DNA of 64,000 bases from Nothophaeocryptopus gaeumannii (Eukaryota; Ascomycota; Dothideomycetes; Mycosphaerellales; Mycosphaerellaceae), in the NCBI GenBank assembly GCA_031771865.1, contig JASISA010000023.1:558001-622000 (forward strand). The letters are read 5' to 3'. Of this stretch, positions 22,316-33,351 are shown piece after piece. Below the pieces are notes generated by a model, which searched no databases, had not been told where the DNA came from, and was given only the letters and a program-made list of their open reading frames with translations. Numbering within the stretch: position 1 is the stretch's first letter; every line of letters starts with the position of its first letter. Position numbers and translations under genes: made by a program.

Positions 22316-23666
22316 TCGCAACTATTCCAGCTTCGGGTCTCTTTCCTAAGAACTTGCGTCATTCACCCGCGAGGAAATGGTTTCTCGAAATTTTCGAGCT
22401 GTGCTAAATTCCAGAAGCTCACTTCTGCAGCTGATCGTCCATATTAGCTTTCGGCTATGGTTGTTCTTGTCACTCACTTCAGATAATCGCAGCTTTCAAA
22501 TCTCTACGCAGTGAGGTCATCCTTCACGGCCGGCATCGCTCTTGACGTCACGTGACGAGGCAGCTCTGAAGATCCCGCCGTTCTTCCAGCTCCCTTGCTC
22601 GGACCCTGAACTGATGCATGGGAGCTTCATCTGAATCATCTCGATGTTTCGGACACATGCCATACAATCAATGTGTGTTGGAGATGCCTAGGTGTATTCG
22701 ACACTGTGACACGGAGAGTTGGTGATGGTGGCTTCTCGAGGCCAACTCACCGGAAGCTGGAGCAGACTCCGAGAGGGAGAAGATAGCTGTGGAAGTAGCC
22801 TTTCGAAGGAAAAGACTACGACCAGGAACAGGTTCCAGGACATGCAATTCTCCGCGGGCTTGCAACGGCGAATGCTAGCCTTGATATCGTAGTTCCCCGC
22901 TTGCGAGACCGAGCCAGAAGATGTTCGCATGAAGGATGGGTGGCTGGTGGAAAGGTACGGAGTGTGTGGATAGAGTCGGAATTCGGGCATATACCGTCCT
23001 CGTTGACTGGTCCTACTCGGTGATCCTCTGGCACCGGCCTATCATCGTGTTGCTGACATAGAAGAAGCGCTCCGAAGATGTGCGTCGCGGTATGCGGACT
23101 ACTCGCTAGTTGTCTAGAAAAGTAGCAGATGGAGAAAGTGGCCGACCGAAGCCTCTCGGAGACTCGCAGATGTGCAGGCAGTCCCACGGCGATCGAGTGA
23201 GTCTGTACCGCATGTCATCGCAGAAAACGGGTAGGATGGTACGGTGAATGTCTCGTATCTTCACCACCACGGCGAAGGCAGCGCCTAGGAGACACTCCGG
23301 TCTCCGGGCGTCGCTCACCTGCACGTTGTTGTTGACAATCGCAGGCAGCGTTCAGCAAGCAGTAAGCTCGGGACCGGGGCACGCCATTGTTCATTCCACT
23401 GTTTCATTGGCTACGGCCAAGCAAGATGATGCACAGACCGCGATAAAAGTCTGCCACTTTGTAGAGTGCCCCTCGTTTCCTCTTTCTTACTTCATTGACC
23501 CCTCTCCCCAAATATTTTCTCTACACACACCACCACCTTGCTACAACTCCGTCAATCACTCTTTACTCATCTATCCTACTGTCTGCTTCCTGTGAAGAAG
23601 CAGCGGCAGCAACAACTCACTTCAAATATCCCACATCAGTTGCTGAAACACCCCACCATCGTCACC
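22316..23666. promoter_or_regulatory. Divergent intergenic region, POF1-like / MET6
   Basis: No gene was recognised in 1.35 kb. The 180 bases before the MET6 start are pyrimidine-rich (CCCCTCTCCCC, CACACACCACCACC), typical of highly expressed fungal genes. An inverted CCAAT box (ATTGG) lies at 23406-23410. A composite CRE/E-box palindrome lies at 22543-22555. Confidence 0.45.
22543..22555. promoter_or_regulatory. Overlapping CRE and Cbf1-type E-box
   Basis: TGACGTCA (22543-22550, CRE palindrome for bZIP factors) overlaps TCACGTGA (22548-22555, the core bound by Cbf1-type bHLH factors that regulate sulfur-amino-acid genes in yeasts). It lies about 230 bp before the POF1-like start and 1.1 kb before MET6. 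The sites are seen in the sequence. Their use is inference. Confidence 0.4.
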
Positions 23667-25976
23667 ATGGTGCAATCCTCCGTCTTAGGCTTCCCTCGCA
23701 TGGGAAGGCTCCGTGACCTCAAGAAGGCCAACGAGGCTTACTGGGGCGAGAAGCTCTCCCGTGACGAGCTCCTCGCTGAGGGAAAGAGACTGAGACTTGA
23801 GCACTGGAAAATTCAGAAGGACGCTGGCGTCGACATCATCCCAAGCAACGACTTTGCTTACTACGATCATGTCCTCGACCACATCCAGATGTTCTCCGCT
23901 GTGCCAGAGCGATACAGCAAGCACAAGCTTCACGCCATCGACGAATACTTCGCCATGGGCCGTGGCCACCAAAAGGACAACGTTGACGTGCCATCCCTTG
24001 AAATGGTGAAGTGGTTCGACTCAAACTACCATTACGTCAAGCCAACCCTTCAAGACAACCAAACATTCAAGCTTGTGGAGAACCCAAAGCCTGTTGCTGA
24101 GTTCAACGAGGCCAAGGCTGCCGGCATCACAACACGTCCAGTGATTCTCGGCCCAGTCTCCTTCCTCCATCTCGGAAAGGCGGACCGTGGCCAGAGTGTT
24201 GACCCAATCACTCTCCTCGACAAGCTTCTCCCGGTCTACGAGGAGCTCCTCACCCAGCTCAAGAAGGCTGGTGCTGAGACTGTCCAGATCGACGAGCCGA
24301 TTCTCGTTTTCGACCTGCCAAAGAAGACACGTGACGCCTTCAAGCCAGCATACGAGAAGCTGACCGCCCTCCAGGGCGCCAACGGCCCACAACTCGTCCT
24401 TGCTACCTACTTCGGCGATGTCATCCACAACTTCGATGTCATTGACTCTGCTCTCACCGGCACCTACGCTTTCCACGTTGACCTTGTTCGCCACCCCGAA
24501 CAGCTCGGCAAGGTGATCGAGCACCTCGGCTCCAAGCAGGTCCTCTCTGCTGGTGTCGTTGACGGCCGCAACATCTGGAAGACCAACTTCAAGCACGCTA
24601 TCGAGATTGTTGAGACCGCTGTCCAGAAGCTCGGCAAGGACCGCGTCATTGTTGGTACCTCCAGCTCGCTTCTCCACACCCCACACACCCTCGCTAGCGA
24701 GAAGAACCTCGACGATGAGGTCCGTGACTGGTTCTCCTTCGCTTCCGAGAAGGCTGTCGAGGTTGCCATCCTCGCCAAGGCTGTCACCAGCGGCCCAGAC
24801 TCCGTCAAGGCCGAGCTTGAGGCCAACGCCAAGAGCATGCAATCTCGCGCTACATCCAAGAGGACCAACAACCCAGAGGTCAAGAAGCGTGTTGAGGCTG
24901 TCCAGAAGGCAGACTACGAGCGCAAGAGCGCTTTCCCAACCCGTTACGAGGCCCAGAAGAAGCACCTTCAGCTTCCTCAATTCCCAACCACCACCATCGG
25001 CTCCTTCCCTCAGACCAAGGACATCCGTATCCAGCGTAACAAGTTTACCAAGGGTGAGATCACTGCTGAGGAGTACGAGAAGTTCATCGAAAAGGAGATC
25101 CAGGACTGCGTCAACATCCAGGAGGAGCTTGGCCTCGACGTCTTCGTCCACGGTGAGCCGGAGCGTAACGACATGGTGCAATACTTCGGTGAGCGCCTTG
25201 ACGGTTACGTCTTCACCACCCACGCTTGGGTTCAGTCTTACGGCTCCCGCTGCGTCCGTCCACCAATCCTTGTCGGTGACGTTTCCCGCCCAGCCCCGAT
25301 GACTGTCAAGGAGAGCAAGTACGCCGCTAGCATCTCCAAGAAGCCAATGAAGGGCATGCTTACAGGCCCAATCACCTGCTTGCGATGGTCTTTCCCACGT
25401 GACGACGTCCACCAGTCCGTCCAGGCTCAGCAGCTCGCTCTCGCCCTCCGTGACGAGGTCGTTGACCTCGAGCAGGCCGGCGTCTATGTCATCCAAGTCG
25501 ACGAGCCAGCTCTTCGTGAGGGTCTCCCTCTCCGTGCCGGCTCTGAGCGCGAGAAGTACCTGCAGTGGGCTGTCGACAGCTTCAAGCTGTCCACCGCTGG
25601 TGTCGAGGACTCCACCCAGATCCACTCCCACTTCTGCTATTCTGAGTTCCAGGACTTCTTCCACGCCATCGCTGCTTTGGACGCCGATGTTCTCTCCATC
25701 GAGAACAGCAAGTCTGACGCCAAGCTCCTCAAGGTCTTCATTGACGAGGCATACCCACGCCACATTGGCCCTGGTGTGTACGACATCCACTCCCCTCGTG
25801 TGCCAAGCGAGCAGGAGATCAAGGACCGCATCTCCGAGATGCTCCAATACCTCAAGCCAGACCAGCTCTGGATCAACCCGGACTGCGGTCTCAAGACCCG
25901 CCAGTGGAAGGAGACCAAGGCTGCGCTGACCAACATGGTCAACGCCGCCAAGTACTTCCGCGAGCAGCAGAAGTAA
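23667..25976 (+). CDS. MET6: Cobalamin-independent methionine synthase (MetE/Met6)
   Basis: A single-exon gene of 769 residues, the usual length. The ATG at 23667 sits in a strong context (GTCACCATGG) and starts MVQSSVLGFPRMGRLRDLKK, the folate-binding N-terminal domain. The C-terminal catalytic domain begins near residue 435 with LPQFPTTTIGSFPQTKDIR. The zinc site is intact, with His and Cys in IHSHFCYSEF and Cys in NPDCGLKTRQW, and the homocysteine region contains VQVDEPALREGLPL-type text. The enzyme transfers the methyl group of methyl-tetrahydropteroyl-polyglutamate to homocysteine in the cytosol. Codons end strongly in C, as in abundant proteins, and this bias also creates a 608-codon antisense open frame that is not a gene. 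Confidence 0.98.
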   Translation: MVQSSVLGFPRMGRLRDLKKANEAYWGEKLSRDELLAEGKRLRLEHWKIQKDAGVDIIPSNDFAYYDHVLDHIQMFSAVPERYSKHKLHAIDEYFAMGRGHQKDNVDVPSLEMVKWFDSNYHYVKPTLQDNQTFKLVENPKPVAEFNEAKAAGITTRPVILGPVSFLHLGKADRGQSVDPITLLDKLLPVYEELLTQLKKAGAETVQIDEPILVFDLPKKTRDAFKPAYEKLTALQGANGPQLVLATYFGDVIHNFDVIDSALTGTYAFHVDLVRHPEQLGKVIEHLGSKQVLSAGVVDGRNIWKTNFKHAIEIVETAVQKLGKDRVIVGTSSSLLHTPHTLASEKNLDDEVRDWFSFASEKAVEVAILAKAVTSGPDSVKAELEANAKSMQSRATSKRTNNPEVKKRVEAVQKADYERKSAFPTRYEAQKKHLQLPQFPTTTIGSFPQTKDIRIQRNKFTKGEITAEEYEKFIEKEIQDCVNIQEELGLDVFVHGEPERNDMVQYFGERLDGYVFTTHAWVQSYGSRCVRPPILVGDVSRPAPMTVKESKYAASISKKPMKGMLTGPITCLRWSFPRDDVHQSVQAQQLALALRDEVVDLEQAGVYVIQVDEPALREGLPLRAGSEREKYLQWAVDSFKLSTAGVEDSTQIHSHFCYSEFQDFFHAIAALDADVLSIENSKSDAKLLKVFIDEAYPRHIGPGVYDIHSPRVPSEQEIKDRISEMLQYLKPDQLWINPDCGLKTRQWKETKAALTNMVNAAKYFREQQK

Positions 25977-26411
25977 GCTTTGTAACCTGACTTCATGTAT
26001 GGTGTCTCGGCGTACTTAGATGGGATGGTCTGGTGCTGTGTTTTCTGGTGGTGTAGCGCTCAACAGCTACAATTTTCAACAAGTGATACCCAATTTTACT
26101 CAACGTCTTATCAGCGAGGAGTTCAACAAAAGGAATGGAATGGTGTGACGATGGAATGAAAAGCTCATGGTTTCTTGACGACCTCAACGATCGTCAATGT
26201 CGCGCGACGGGAGTACGTCCGCGACGCCTGCCGCCATGGCTTCCAAAAGTAATGCATCGGCAGGCGTTAGCTAGATTGGTAGTAGCTACCGAATGAATGA
26301 TAGATAATGAAGAGAAGACTCCTTCCGGCGGCCAAGTTTCAATGGACTTTCTTGCTGTCACTTTTCGGAGACCGATCATTCGGCCATGAAGAGCAACAAC
26401 CGAGCTCTAAC
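25977..26411. other. MET6 3' flank and short intergenic region
   Basis: No gene was recognised. The start of the following gene lies at 26412. Confidence 0.4.
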
Positions 26412-27737
26412 ATGACCTCCCAAGTCCAACAAGATGAGAGAGCGACCATATCTCGTCGCCTTTCAGCGCGATGGGATGGTGCTCGAGATGCAGCGCGGAG
26501 CCTTCTCACAAGGTAGACATTCTTTCAGTGTTCCTTTGACAATCACATGCACACTCTTCTGCCATGTGAGGTAGCAGAAAACGTTGACGGTGATTTCAGA
26601 ACTTCAAGACAGCTTGATGGCGTAGAAAGCCTACGACCCGACCCCTACAATCCGTCATATAACCCTTCCGTCAATACTCGATCGCAACGAACACCCAGCA
26701 TCGCCTTCCCAGACCCAAGCGTATTGAGAGATCGCAGCTTGTCCCTCAGCATGCGCCGCGACAGCGTTATGCCGCCAGATGTCACACCATCTCCAAACAG
26801 TAACGCCAGCGCCCTCCCTCGACGAAGCTCTAAATCTACCAGTTTCAGAAGAGGCAGTGTTTTTCCTGAAATCTCGGGAAGCGTTCCTCGAAATCGTTGC
26901 TCGACAAGCGCGGTCGGCCAAGACGCTTCCCTGCTAATGGCTCAGGCGCTGGAGAAACACCATAAAGAGAAAGATATGTTTCGCAGTGCGAGCAAGAGAA
27001 GGGAGAGCTCGGTATTACCTCCACTTCCGACATTTCAGTAGGATGAATATGAAGAGGAGGGACCTCTAGGAGGTGCAGGGACAGTGACGACTACGACGAT
27101 CACCGAGGAGAGGACACCAAGTCCAGGCACTCCTGATGTACCTTCCTCACCGCCGGTGATGGTGAAGCAGCGGAGGCAGAACGCCAATAAAATCGGAACG
27201 ACTCTAAACACTTGGACAAACTTCCCATCTCACACCCGTCCCGAACGAGCGTTTTCCGCAGGTGCTCAAGATGGCGTTAAAGTCCACGATTTCGCTCACT
27301 CCCTTTCAATCACCCATCTCCCTTCAGCAGCAACAACGCCTGCACCTACCCGTCGCGCCTCCAAACGCGAATACTTCAAACAGACATCCCGTAACCTGGG
27401 CAGCATAGCGAAATACTACACAACCTTGCTCACATCGCCCACATCCTACCGCGGCGCGAACAGGCGAACGAGCGTGGCAGCAGGCGTGGGCGATGTTGCG
27501 CACCCGGAATTGGAGATGGTTGGTGTTGCGGCGGGGGAGGGACAGCATGGGTATGGGGAGAGTGAGCATCATGCTCATATGAAAGAGATGGACCGACTAC
27601 TGAGAGTAGAGAGTATGTTTAGGGCGGAGAGTCCGTTTGCGGTGGGGAAGGGAGGGAGTGAGGAGAGTAGAGGTGGAGTTAAGGAGGAGGGGGGTGAAGG
27701 GGAGGTTGGGGAGGAGGAGTTGAGTCCGATGGATTGA
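26412..27737 (+). pseudogene. Ser-rich conserved-looking protein gene with a single in-frame TAG
   Basis: Exon 1 is 26412-26512 and exon 2 starts at 26600 (87-nt intron, GTAGAC...TTTCAG, phase kept as AG|A). The frame encodes a polar Ser/Arg/Pro-rich protein (TRSQRTPSIAFPDPSVLRD and RRSSKSTSFRRGSVFPE), then KRRESSVLPPLPTFQ. It hits TAG at 27039-27041 and continues at once with DEYEEEGPLGG, 232 further codons, including KIGTTLNTWTNFPSH, ERAFSAGAQDGVKVHDFAHS and SKREYFKQTSRNLG. It ends at 27737. Text on both sides is of the same style, so this is one gene. Only a 30-nt intron (27012-27041) could remove the stop, which is too short to splice normally. Nonsense mutation, readthrough or sequence error remain. 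I do not recognise the family. Confidence 0.6.
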
Positions 27738-28035
27738 GGGAGGAGTTTCTGAAAGTAATGAACTCCTACTGTGTTTTGATACTCCGGTGGTTTTCATGGA
27801 ATGGCTGACGTTCGTCTAGGCCTGATCTCTTTCTTTCCCAAATTCTGTGAGCTGGTAAGGTCTCGCTCTCCCGCACAACTCCCGTGCCCCTTGGGCGTTC
27901 CTCGAGACCATAGGATCCATCTGCACGGTTTGAGAGCCTATTAGCGAGCACTACTCGCTATGAGCCTTTATTCCGTCTTCTGTATTAATGATGAACCCTC
28001 GTTGCCCTCTCCTTGACACTTCTATGTCGCCACAC

Positions 28036-29018
28036 TCAGATTTCTCGAAGATGTATGGCCATGTTGTGCTTCTTGATCAATCCAGTCCATCTCAACCTGC
28101 ACAGCTTCTTCTCTTCCTCGCCTTCATGCTCATGAAAGTCGCAAGGATCCTTCAAGAAGGTACTGCTCTTGATATCGGGATGAGACTCAGACTCACAAGG
28201 GGTGCCTTTCCTGCACTTCGAGCAACCTTTGTGCCAAGCTAGCTAAAGAGCTTTGGCTGCAATCGCTGACAATGAAACTTGAGGGTAGCCTGCGAATCTT
28301 GCTTGGGAGAATGGCGCAGGCCGTAAGAAGTAGACGATGCTATCAACCATGAGTCGATACATGGGCGACGTGCCTGGAAGCTCGGTGAAGACATGGCGTT
28401 CCGAGCCGTAATCGGGTCCAAGGTACTCCCGCGGCTCCTTCATCATGAGCTTCGTAATGACCAAGTCCATTACGATATTGCGTAGGCTGCGCGAGTCGTA
28501 CCTGCAAAGTGTAATCAGTACTGAGACGTTCCATTTGGGGCAATAACACGAAGTTCGAACACTTACTTGTCGGCAAAGCAGTACAGATGAACCAGGTGCT
28601 CCCAAATCCAAGAAAGTGGGTCTTCGCGGTCGTTCAGATTCGCCTCAGGATCATTCAGCTTCTCCTCATCCGTCTCGGGTACAGGCCCACTGTCGTCCTT
28701 TTTGCCAGCTTGCGGTCTCCAGAAGACTCGCTGAGTGTAGAGCCAGCTCACAAAGACTTCGAAGATCCATTCCGGCACATCGGGCAAGCAGAGAGGATCT
28801 TCGCCCTTGAGTTCGAGTTCGTAGAGGCCGGCGAAGAAAGCCGAGTGACCGCAAATCAACGCGCGTGGAACGGTGAACTCTCGTGCATTGGCATCGACGC
28901 GGATCGTGACGATTTTGGGCGCATAGAGCTCTCTGTTGTAGAGTCAGCGACGGTGGCGCTGCTAGAGACTTCGCGATACTCACTGCACATGCAAGTCTGG
29001 AGGTGGTTGCGCTACCAT
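28036..29018 (-). pseudogene. BTB-domain protein, copy 1, with TAG before its Cys/His tail
   Basis: Three exons, 29018-28984, 28932-28567 and 28501 onward, with good GTGAGT and GTAAGT donors. The BTB core reads FTVPRALICGHSAFFAGLYE, then PEWIFEVFVSWLYTQRVFW and HLYCFADK|YDSRSLRNIVMD. The frame stops at TAG 28245-28243 right after AIAAKAL (219 residues). It then continues for 68 codons with CSKCRKGTPC and DPCDFHEHEGEEEKKLCRLRW to TGA 28038-28036. That tail is the counterpart of the Cys/His-rich tail of copy 2, whose CAA (Gln) codon aligns with this TAG. BTB proteins of this short fungal type have unknown roles; the BTB fold can serve in dimerisation or Cul3 binding. The truncated protein might still be made. 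Confidence 0.75.
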
Positions 29019-29917
29019 GATGATGGCAGCATAAGTGGTGGTGTCGAGGAGAAGAGGTGTGTTGTAGCAGAAGAAGATAGGAGCCGGACGTTGGCGAGCC
29101 GTTTGACCTAGCGTGCGCACAGACCAATCGAACGCAGAGGTGCATGTGATTAGACTTACCGCGTCTTCACATGCTGACGCACGCACTCTAGCTTCTGTTT
29201 GCTTCATTCCACGGATTCAGATCTGGATCACTTCACTTCTATCATCCGTTGCAGACGACGCTCGAGCCGTTCTGTGAGGACAACTGACGCATGGCAACTG
29301 CTCCATTCAGACATGATCTCTTGTTGCTTACCACAGACAAGCAGCACCAGCTGCACTGTCCCCAGACGTAAAATTGTAGCTCCGGCCTCATAAGAATCTT
29401 AAACTTCAACACCAGTTCACGAACTTCTTCACCCCCGTCCGCTCAGGAGAGAAGTCCTTCGCCTCTGCAATTCTTTAGCCATGAAAAGCAACCATGTCTC
29501 CGTCGTTCACGAAGATCTGTCCGTCGGCATGATGAGCCGGCAAGGCTTGAGGTTCTAGTCCATCGATTCTATGATCCGGAAATTTTCATGGCATATTGTT
29601 CAAATGAGGTGTACGAGAAACTGTCTTTCGTAGCGGAATGGATGCACCGTTCTCCAAACCGTAACAATTACGCAGTATCGTTGGACCACACTACTCTTTA
29701 TACTTCGCTCTTATCCTGTCTCACATGTTCCGATCCGTCTTTCTCGATCATTTCTTGTGATTTGAAGCCTGCGTATGCATGTGTCGGCAGCCCTGAGACG
29801 TTGGCACATCCCACTCCCGCTCTGATTTGTATCTCTTCGAATCTCTTGCGAAGGCGGCAACATCCTCTCTTGCTTCTTGGTCAACTCCGCCGATCCATCC
29901 GAGACAGCCATCGTTTA
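29019..29917. other. Spacer between BTB copies 1 and 2
   Basis: Short open frames only. No gene or repeat was recognised. Confidence 0.4.
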
Positions 29918-30897
29918 TCATTCTTTCCGCAACTCCAAGAACATGTCATGCTTCTTGTTCAGGTCCTCCCACTTCCTGTGACATAGCTTTCTCTCCTCTT
30001 CAGTATCATGCTCGTGATATTTGCATGGCCGACTCATAAATCTCAAGTCAGGTCCCCTGACGTTGGGATGAATAGTCGAGGTGCAAGCCCTGCTCTTAGC
30101 ACACGCTGAACAGTCTTTGTAACTGGCTAGTTGCATGGCCTTCTTGGGCATATGTGCCAGCACAGTGGGCGGAATCTGGACAAAGCCCTGATCAATCTCG
30201 GGTAGATCACCAGGCTGTGCCTTGGAGACATGGACGTCGATGACGAATTGGTGCAGCTTCGAAGTTTCGGGCAGCTTCCCGAAGATTGATCGCGTTGTCA
30301 GGCTGCTCGGCTTGCTCGATATCTGGGGCGAATGTTGCGTAGCCTCGATCTGGATGGCTTCCATGACAATGTTGCGGAATTGCCTGGTGTCGTATTTCTG
30401 ATTATTGGTCAGCCGGAGTTCACTTCATAATAGGAAGCAATACGCACATCGGCGAAAAGGTACAAGTCGACAAGATAAAGGGATGCCCAACCAACGGGGT
30501 CCTGGAGCTTGCAAGCCGTGGTGCGCTCTAGTCCATCGTCGTCGGTCCACTTCCTGATTCTAGGGCCGTTACTATCCTCTCCGCCTTCTTGAGGAGCCCA
30601 GAAAAGGCGTTGAGTGTAGAGCAGGCTGAAGAAGCACTCGTGGACCCATTCGTCAACATTCTCTAAGGTGAGGGCTCTCTCGACGCCGGCGCTGAAATGC
30701 AGCTCGTGTTGGCTCTTGAAAAACTCTGACTGCGACCGGCTGAGTTCGCGAGGAATTTTGAACTCGCGACGGCGCGGACCAATCCGTATGAATAGCGTTT
30801 CGGAGGCGCACAAATCCCTGACGAGAGTCAACCGTATTCAGTCCGAGCCAATTTCAACACTTACTGCACTCGCAGCTACGAGCTCGGCGACGGCCAT
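29918..30897 (-). CDS. BTB-domain protein, copy 2 (start exon does not fit in frame)
   Basis: Exons 30817-30448 and 30397-29918 are joined by a 50-nt intron and encode a BTB core (FKIPRELSRSQSEFFKSQHE and DEWVHECFFSLLYTQRLFW, then VDLYLFAD|KYDTRQFRNIVME). A Cys/His-rich tail follows (CSACAKSRACTS and RPCKYHEHDTEEERKLCHRKW). The likely first exon, 30897-30865 (MAVAELVAASA, perfect GTAAGT donor), is in phase 0, while the acceptor at 30818 needs phase 2. No other start or donor restores the frame. Either a one-base indel has broken the 5' end or the true first exon is missed. The rest, about 280 residues, is intact, the only copy whose whole tail reads without a stop. Confidence 0.6.
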
Positions 30898-31239
30898 GGT
30901 GTCCGTTGGAAGCGCACTGAAATTGTGCGAAGTCGCGAGATTGTTGGATTGTCGGTGCGACCGAGAATGAGGCGGAGGCTCGCCGAAGCTAGCGTTACGC
31001 ACAGGCCAGGTATGTGAAAGTTGTGAATATGTTGAAAGCAAGAGCATGATCGGGCATAGCACAGGAGCTTCTCATGTACAGGCAGATAACGTCGCCTGGA
31101 CGTCCTTCACCGCCTATTCTCCTGCATGGCTTTTCCGCTTTCTGCATTTGACTTCTGCTTGGACCGCGCAGCACATGAGGATCAGGCAGAGATGAAATCC
31201 GCTACTTTTCGCACCTGCGTGGAACTTCTCTCATCGCAC
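30898..31239. other. Spacer between BTB copies 2 and 3
   Basis: No gene was recognised. It holds the upstream region of copy 2 and the 3' flank of copy 3. Confidence 0.35.
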
Positions 31240-32116
31240 TCACGCATCCTTGATCTCCAGGCCCATTCCGTGATACTCAGACCAGTATCTCCACTTGAGA
31301 GCGCCGGCCGCTTGGTCGGCCTCTGAAGCGTGTTCATGATACTTGCAGGGTCGTCGCATGAACCTCGGGTAACTTTTCGTGACATCAAGATGAGCTTTGC
31401 ACGTTTGATCTTAAACACAGCGCTTGCAGTTCGTACACCTCAAGACCTGGACAGATTTCTTTGGCAATAGTGGACATCGCGGAAATCGGAAGCTCTGACA
31501 ACGGGCCGTCGGTGGACAGGCTGTCGCGACTGACCAGGGATGCGTGCAGATCCAGTATATATTGGTATAATGTGGAAGTTGGAGGGAGGGATTCGAAGAC
31601 GATGCGGGACACCTGGTCTGGTGGGTAGTTGTACAGCTTTGGACGATTCAGAACAGTCTTGGCCTGTATAGCTTCTATAGCTGCCTTTCGCAACCGGTGC
31701 GTATCGTGTTTGTCGGCGAATAAGAATACTTCGACGAGGTAGTCATACGCCCACGTGAGATGGTATTGGCGATCGCTCTCGTGCGGTCGCCAATTGATCC
31801 GGTTTTGCTCGCTGTCGTCAGCAGGAAGAGAGGAGGGCCCATCTCCGTCACTGGACTCTGGATGAGGATCCGAGAAGATCCGGCTCCTGTACAGTCAGCC
31901 GACGAAAACCTCGAAGACCCATACCTTGACGTCTTCAAGCACAAGGCTCGCATCTCCCTTGAACTCTAGAGAGAAGGTGTCCTCGAGGAACTCTGAGGTA
32001 TCGAGGAGTCATCGAGGATCTGTGAATTCGCGCTCGGTCGGGTCGACTTTGATACTGACCGTATCAGGATAGTAGAGCTCTGCCGCTCGAAGGAGCCCAT
32101 GATCGGCGAAATGCAT
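31240..32116 (-). pseudogene. BTB-domain protein, copy 3, with several stops and a frameshift
   Basis: One frame aligns with copies 1 and 2: ELYYPDTVSIKVDPTEREF, then TGA (32011-32009), then LLDTSEFLEDTFSLEFKGD and KVWVFEVFVG. A second TGA (31897-31895) sits exactly where the conserved Trp of the EVFVxWLY motif belongs. The frame goes on LYRSRIFSDPHPESSDGDG and LVEVFLFADKHDTHRLRKAA without the intron seen in copies 1 and 2. Near 31.4 kb the Cys/His tail (YPRFMRRPCKYHEHASEAD) lies in another frame with a TAA before it, ending at 31242-31240. The start at 32116 is uncertain; an acceptor GGCAG near 32075 matches that of copy 1. It is clearly a dead gene. Confidence 0.8.
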
Positions 32117-33351
32117 GTTTTCCGCACCCAAGGCGTGGCAGTCGCTTTTAATATTGAGAATGTTCGTCTGCAAAAGATTGAGGTCGAAGGTCGGTTGCGT
32201 CGGAATTGACGGCTTCTGTACCTATCTTCTCACCTCAGACCCACCTCAAGTCAGCTCGTGCTAAGAGTCTTGCTTTCGATTCTCGACATGAGAAAGACGG
32301 TATCGCAACCAACAGAGCTGTCATGTATAGCCATCCTAATGCGCAAGCATGTTTCCGCAAAATCTCCAGAGATGCTCTTACTAGCGTGCGGCGCCTTGGA
32401 ACAGCAAGGTTCTACCTAGCCGTTTGAGCGGAAGAGTGAACAGGGTAAGAACAGATTAGACTTACTCTCAACCTTCGCACCCTCCGTCAGGCACTTCAAG
32501 AGATCTTGCCGCCATCTTCTTCCCCTTTCCTATCTCCCTCACATTGGCAGGACTCTCCACAATACCACTTTCACATGCAAACGCTCATCCAATCATAAGC
32601 CCTCCGACAAGTCCCTTTCCCTTTTCTGCCACAAGTGCTGATACGATAGTCCTCAACACCCAGAATGTTCCCTCTGTCTTGCTTCACTCGACAAGCTCTG
32701 CTGCATTCTCTCTGTTACGAGTGATGGTATGATGGTCTTCGGATCCGAAGCAGAGGGGGCTGGGGTTGGAGGTTCCTTTTGAGCTGACTTGGTGCTTCAT
32801 CTCGATTCGAGAGGCGCTGATGTGGCAACTTTCTGCTTGATTTTTCTCGGCTCGGTTCAAAATGTTTCCTCAGTGATGCTGTTCCTAGTGGGGTGAAAAG
32901 GCAGAATATATTGGGTATCCATAGAAACATCAATATACGTACACGCTAGAGGGTATACATACACATCATTGCAGTTCTGCAATGCCAAAATTATGCCTTC
33001 TAGCCTCTTTTCAAACGTTCGAATCATGGTGTAGAGTGGTATCCCAACAGACGATGCGCCGATTGAACGCCATGCTTGCTCCAGAAAGAAGGCCGCGAGG
33101 TCTCCTCAATAGTGTCGATCCAATGCCGGTTCCAGTGTAAAGTGAAGTCAAGTCGCGCTGCCGTGATCTCGTACAGTTCAGTCCGCTCCGCACGCATTGT
33201 TCATCCACCGCTCTCACCCCTCGCGGTGATCGTACAGGATTGGTCTTCAAAAGGGTTTGCGGAGGCGCGAGTTCCCTCACGCCCACCAAGCAATCCCGAG
33301 CATCATCGCAGTGAACACAACAATCCACCATCCTGTTACCGTGAAGTGCTC
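32117..33351. other. Intergenic region, no gene seen
   Basis: More than 1.2 kb with only short frames (for example 32544-32732 and 33076-33642, the latter being partly antisense to the dynein light-chain gene). No repeats were recognised. Confidence 0.4.

Noticed and set aside
24021..25847. A 608-codon open frame antisense to MET6
   Set aside because: It arises from the strong C-ending codon bias of MET6. Its translation is Leu/Val/Asp-rich without any domain, and MET6 itself is certain.
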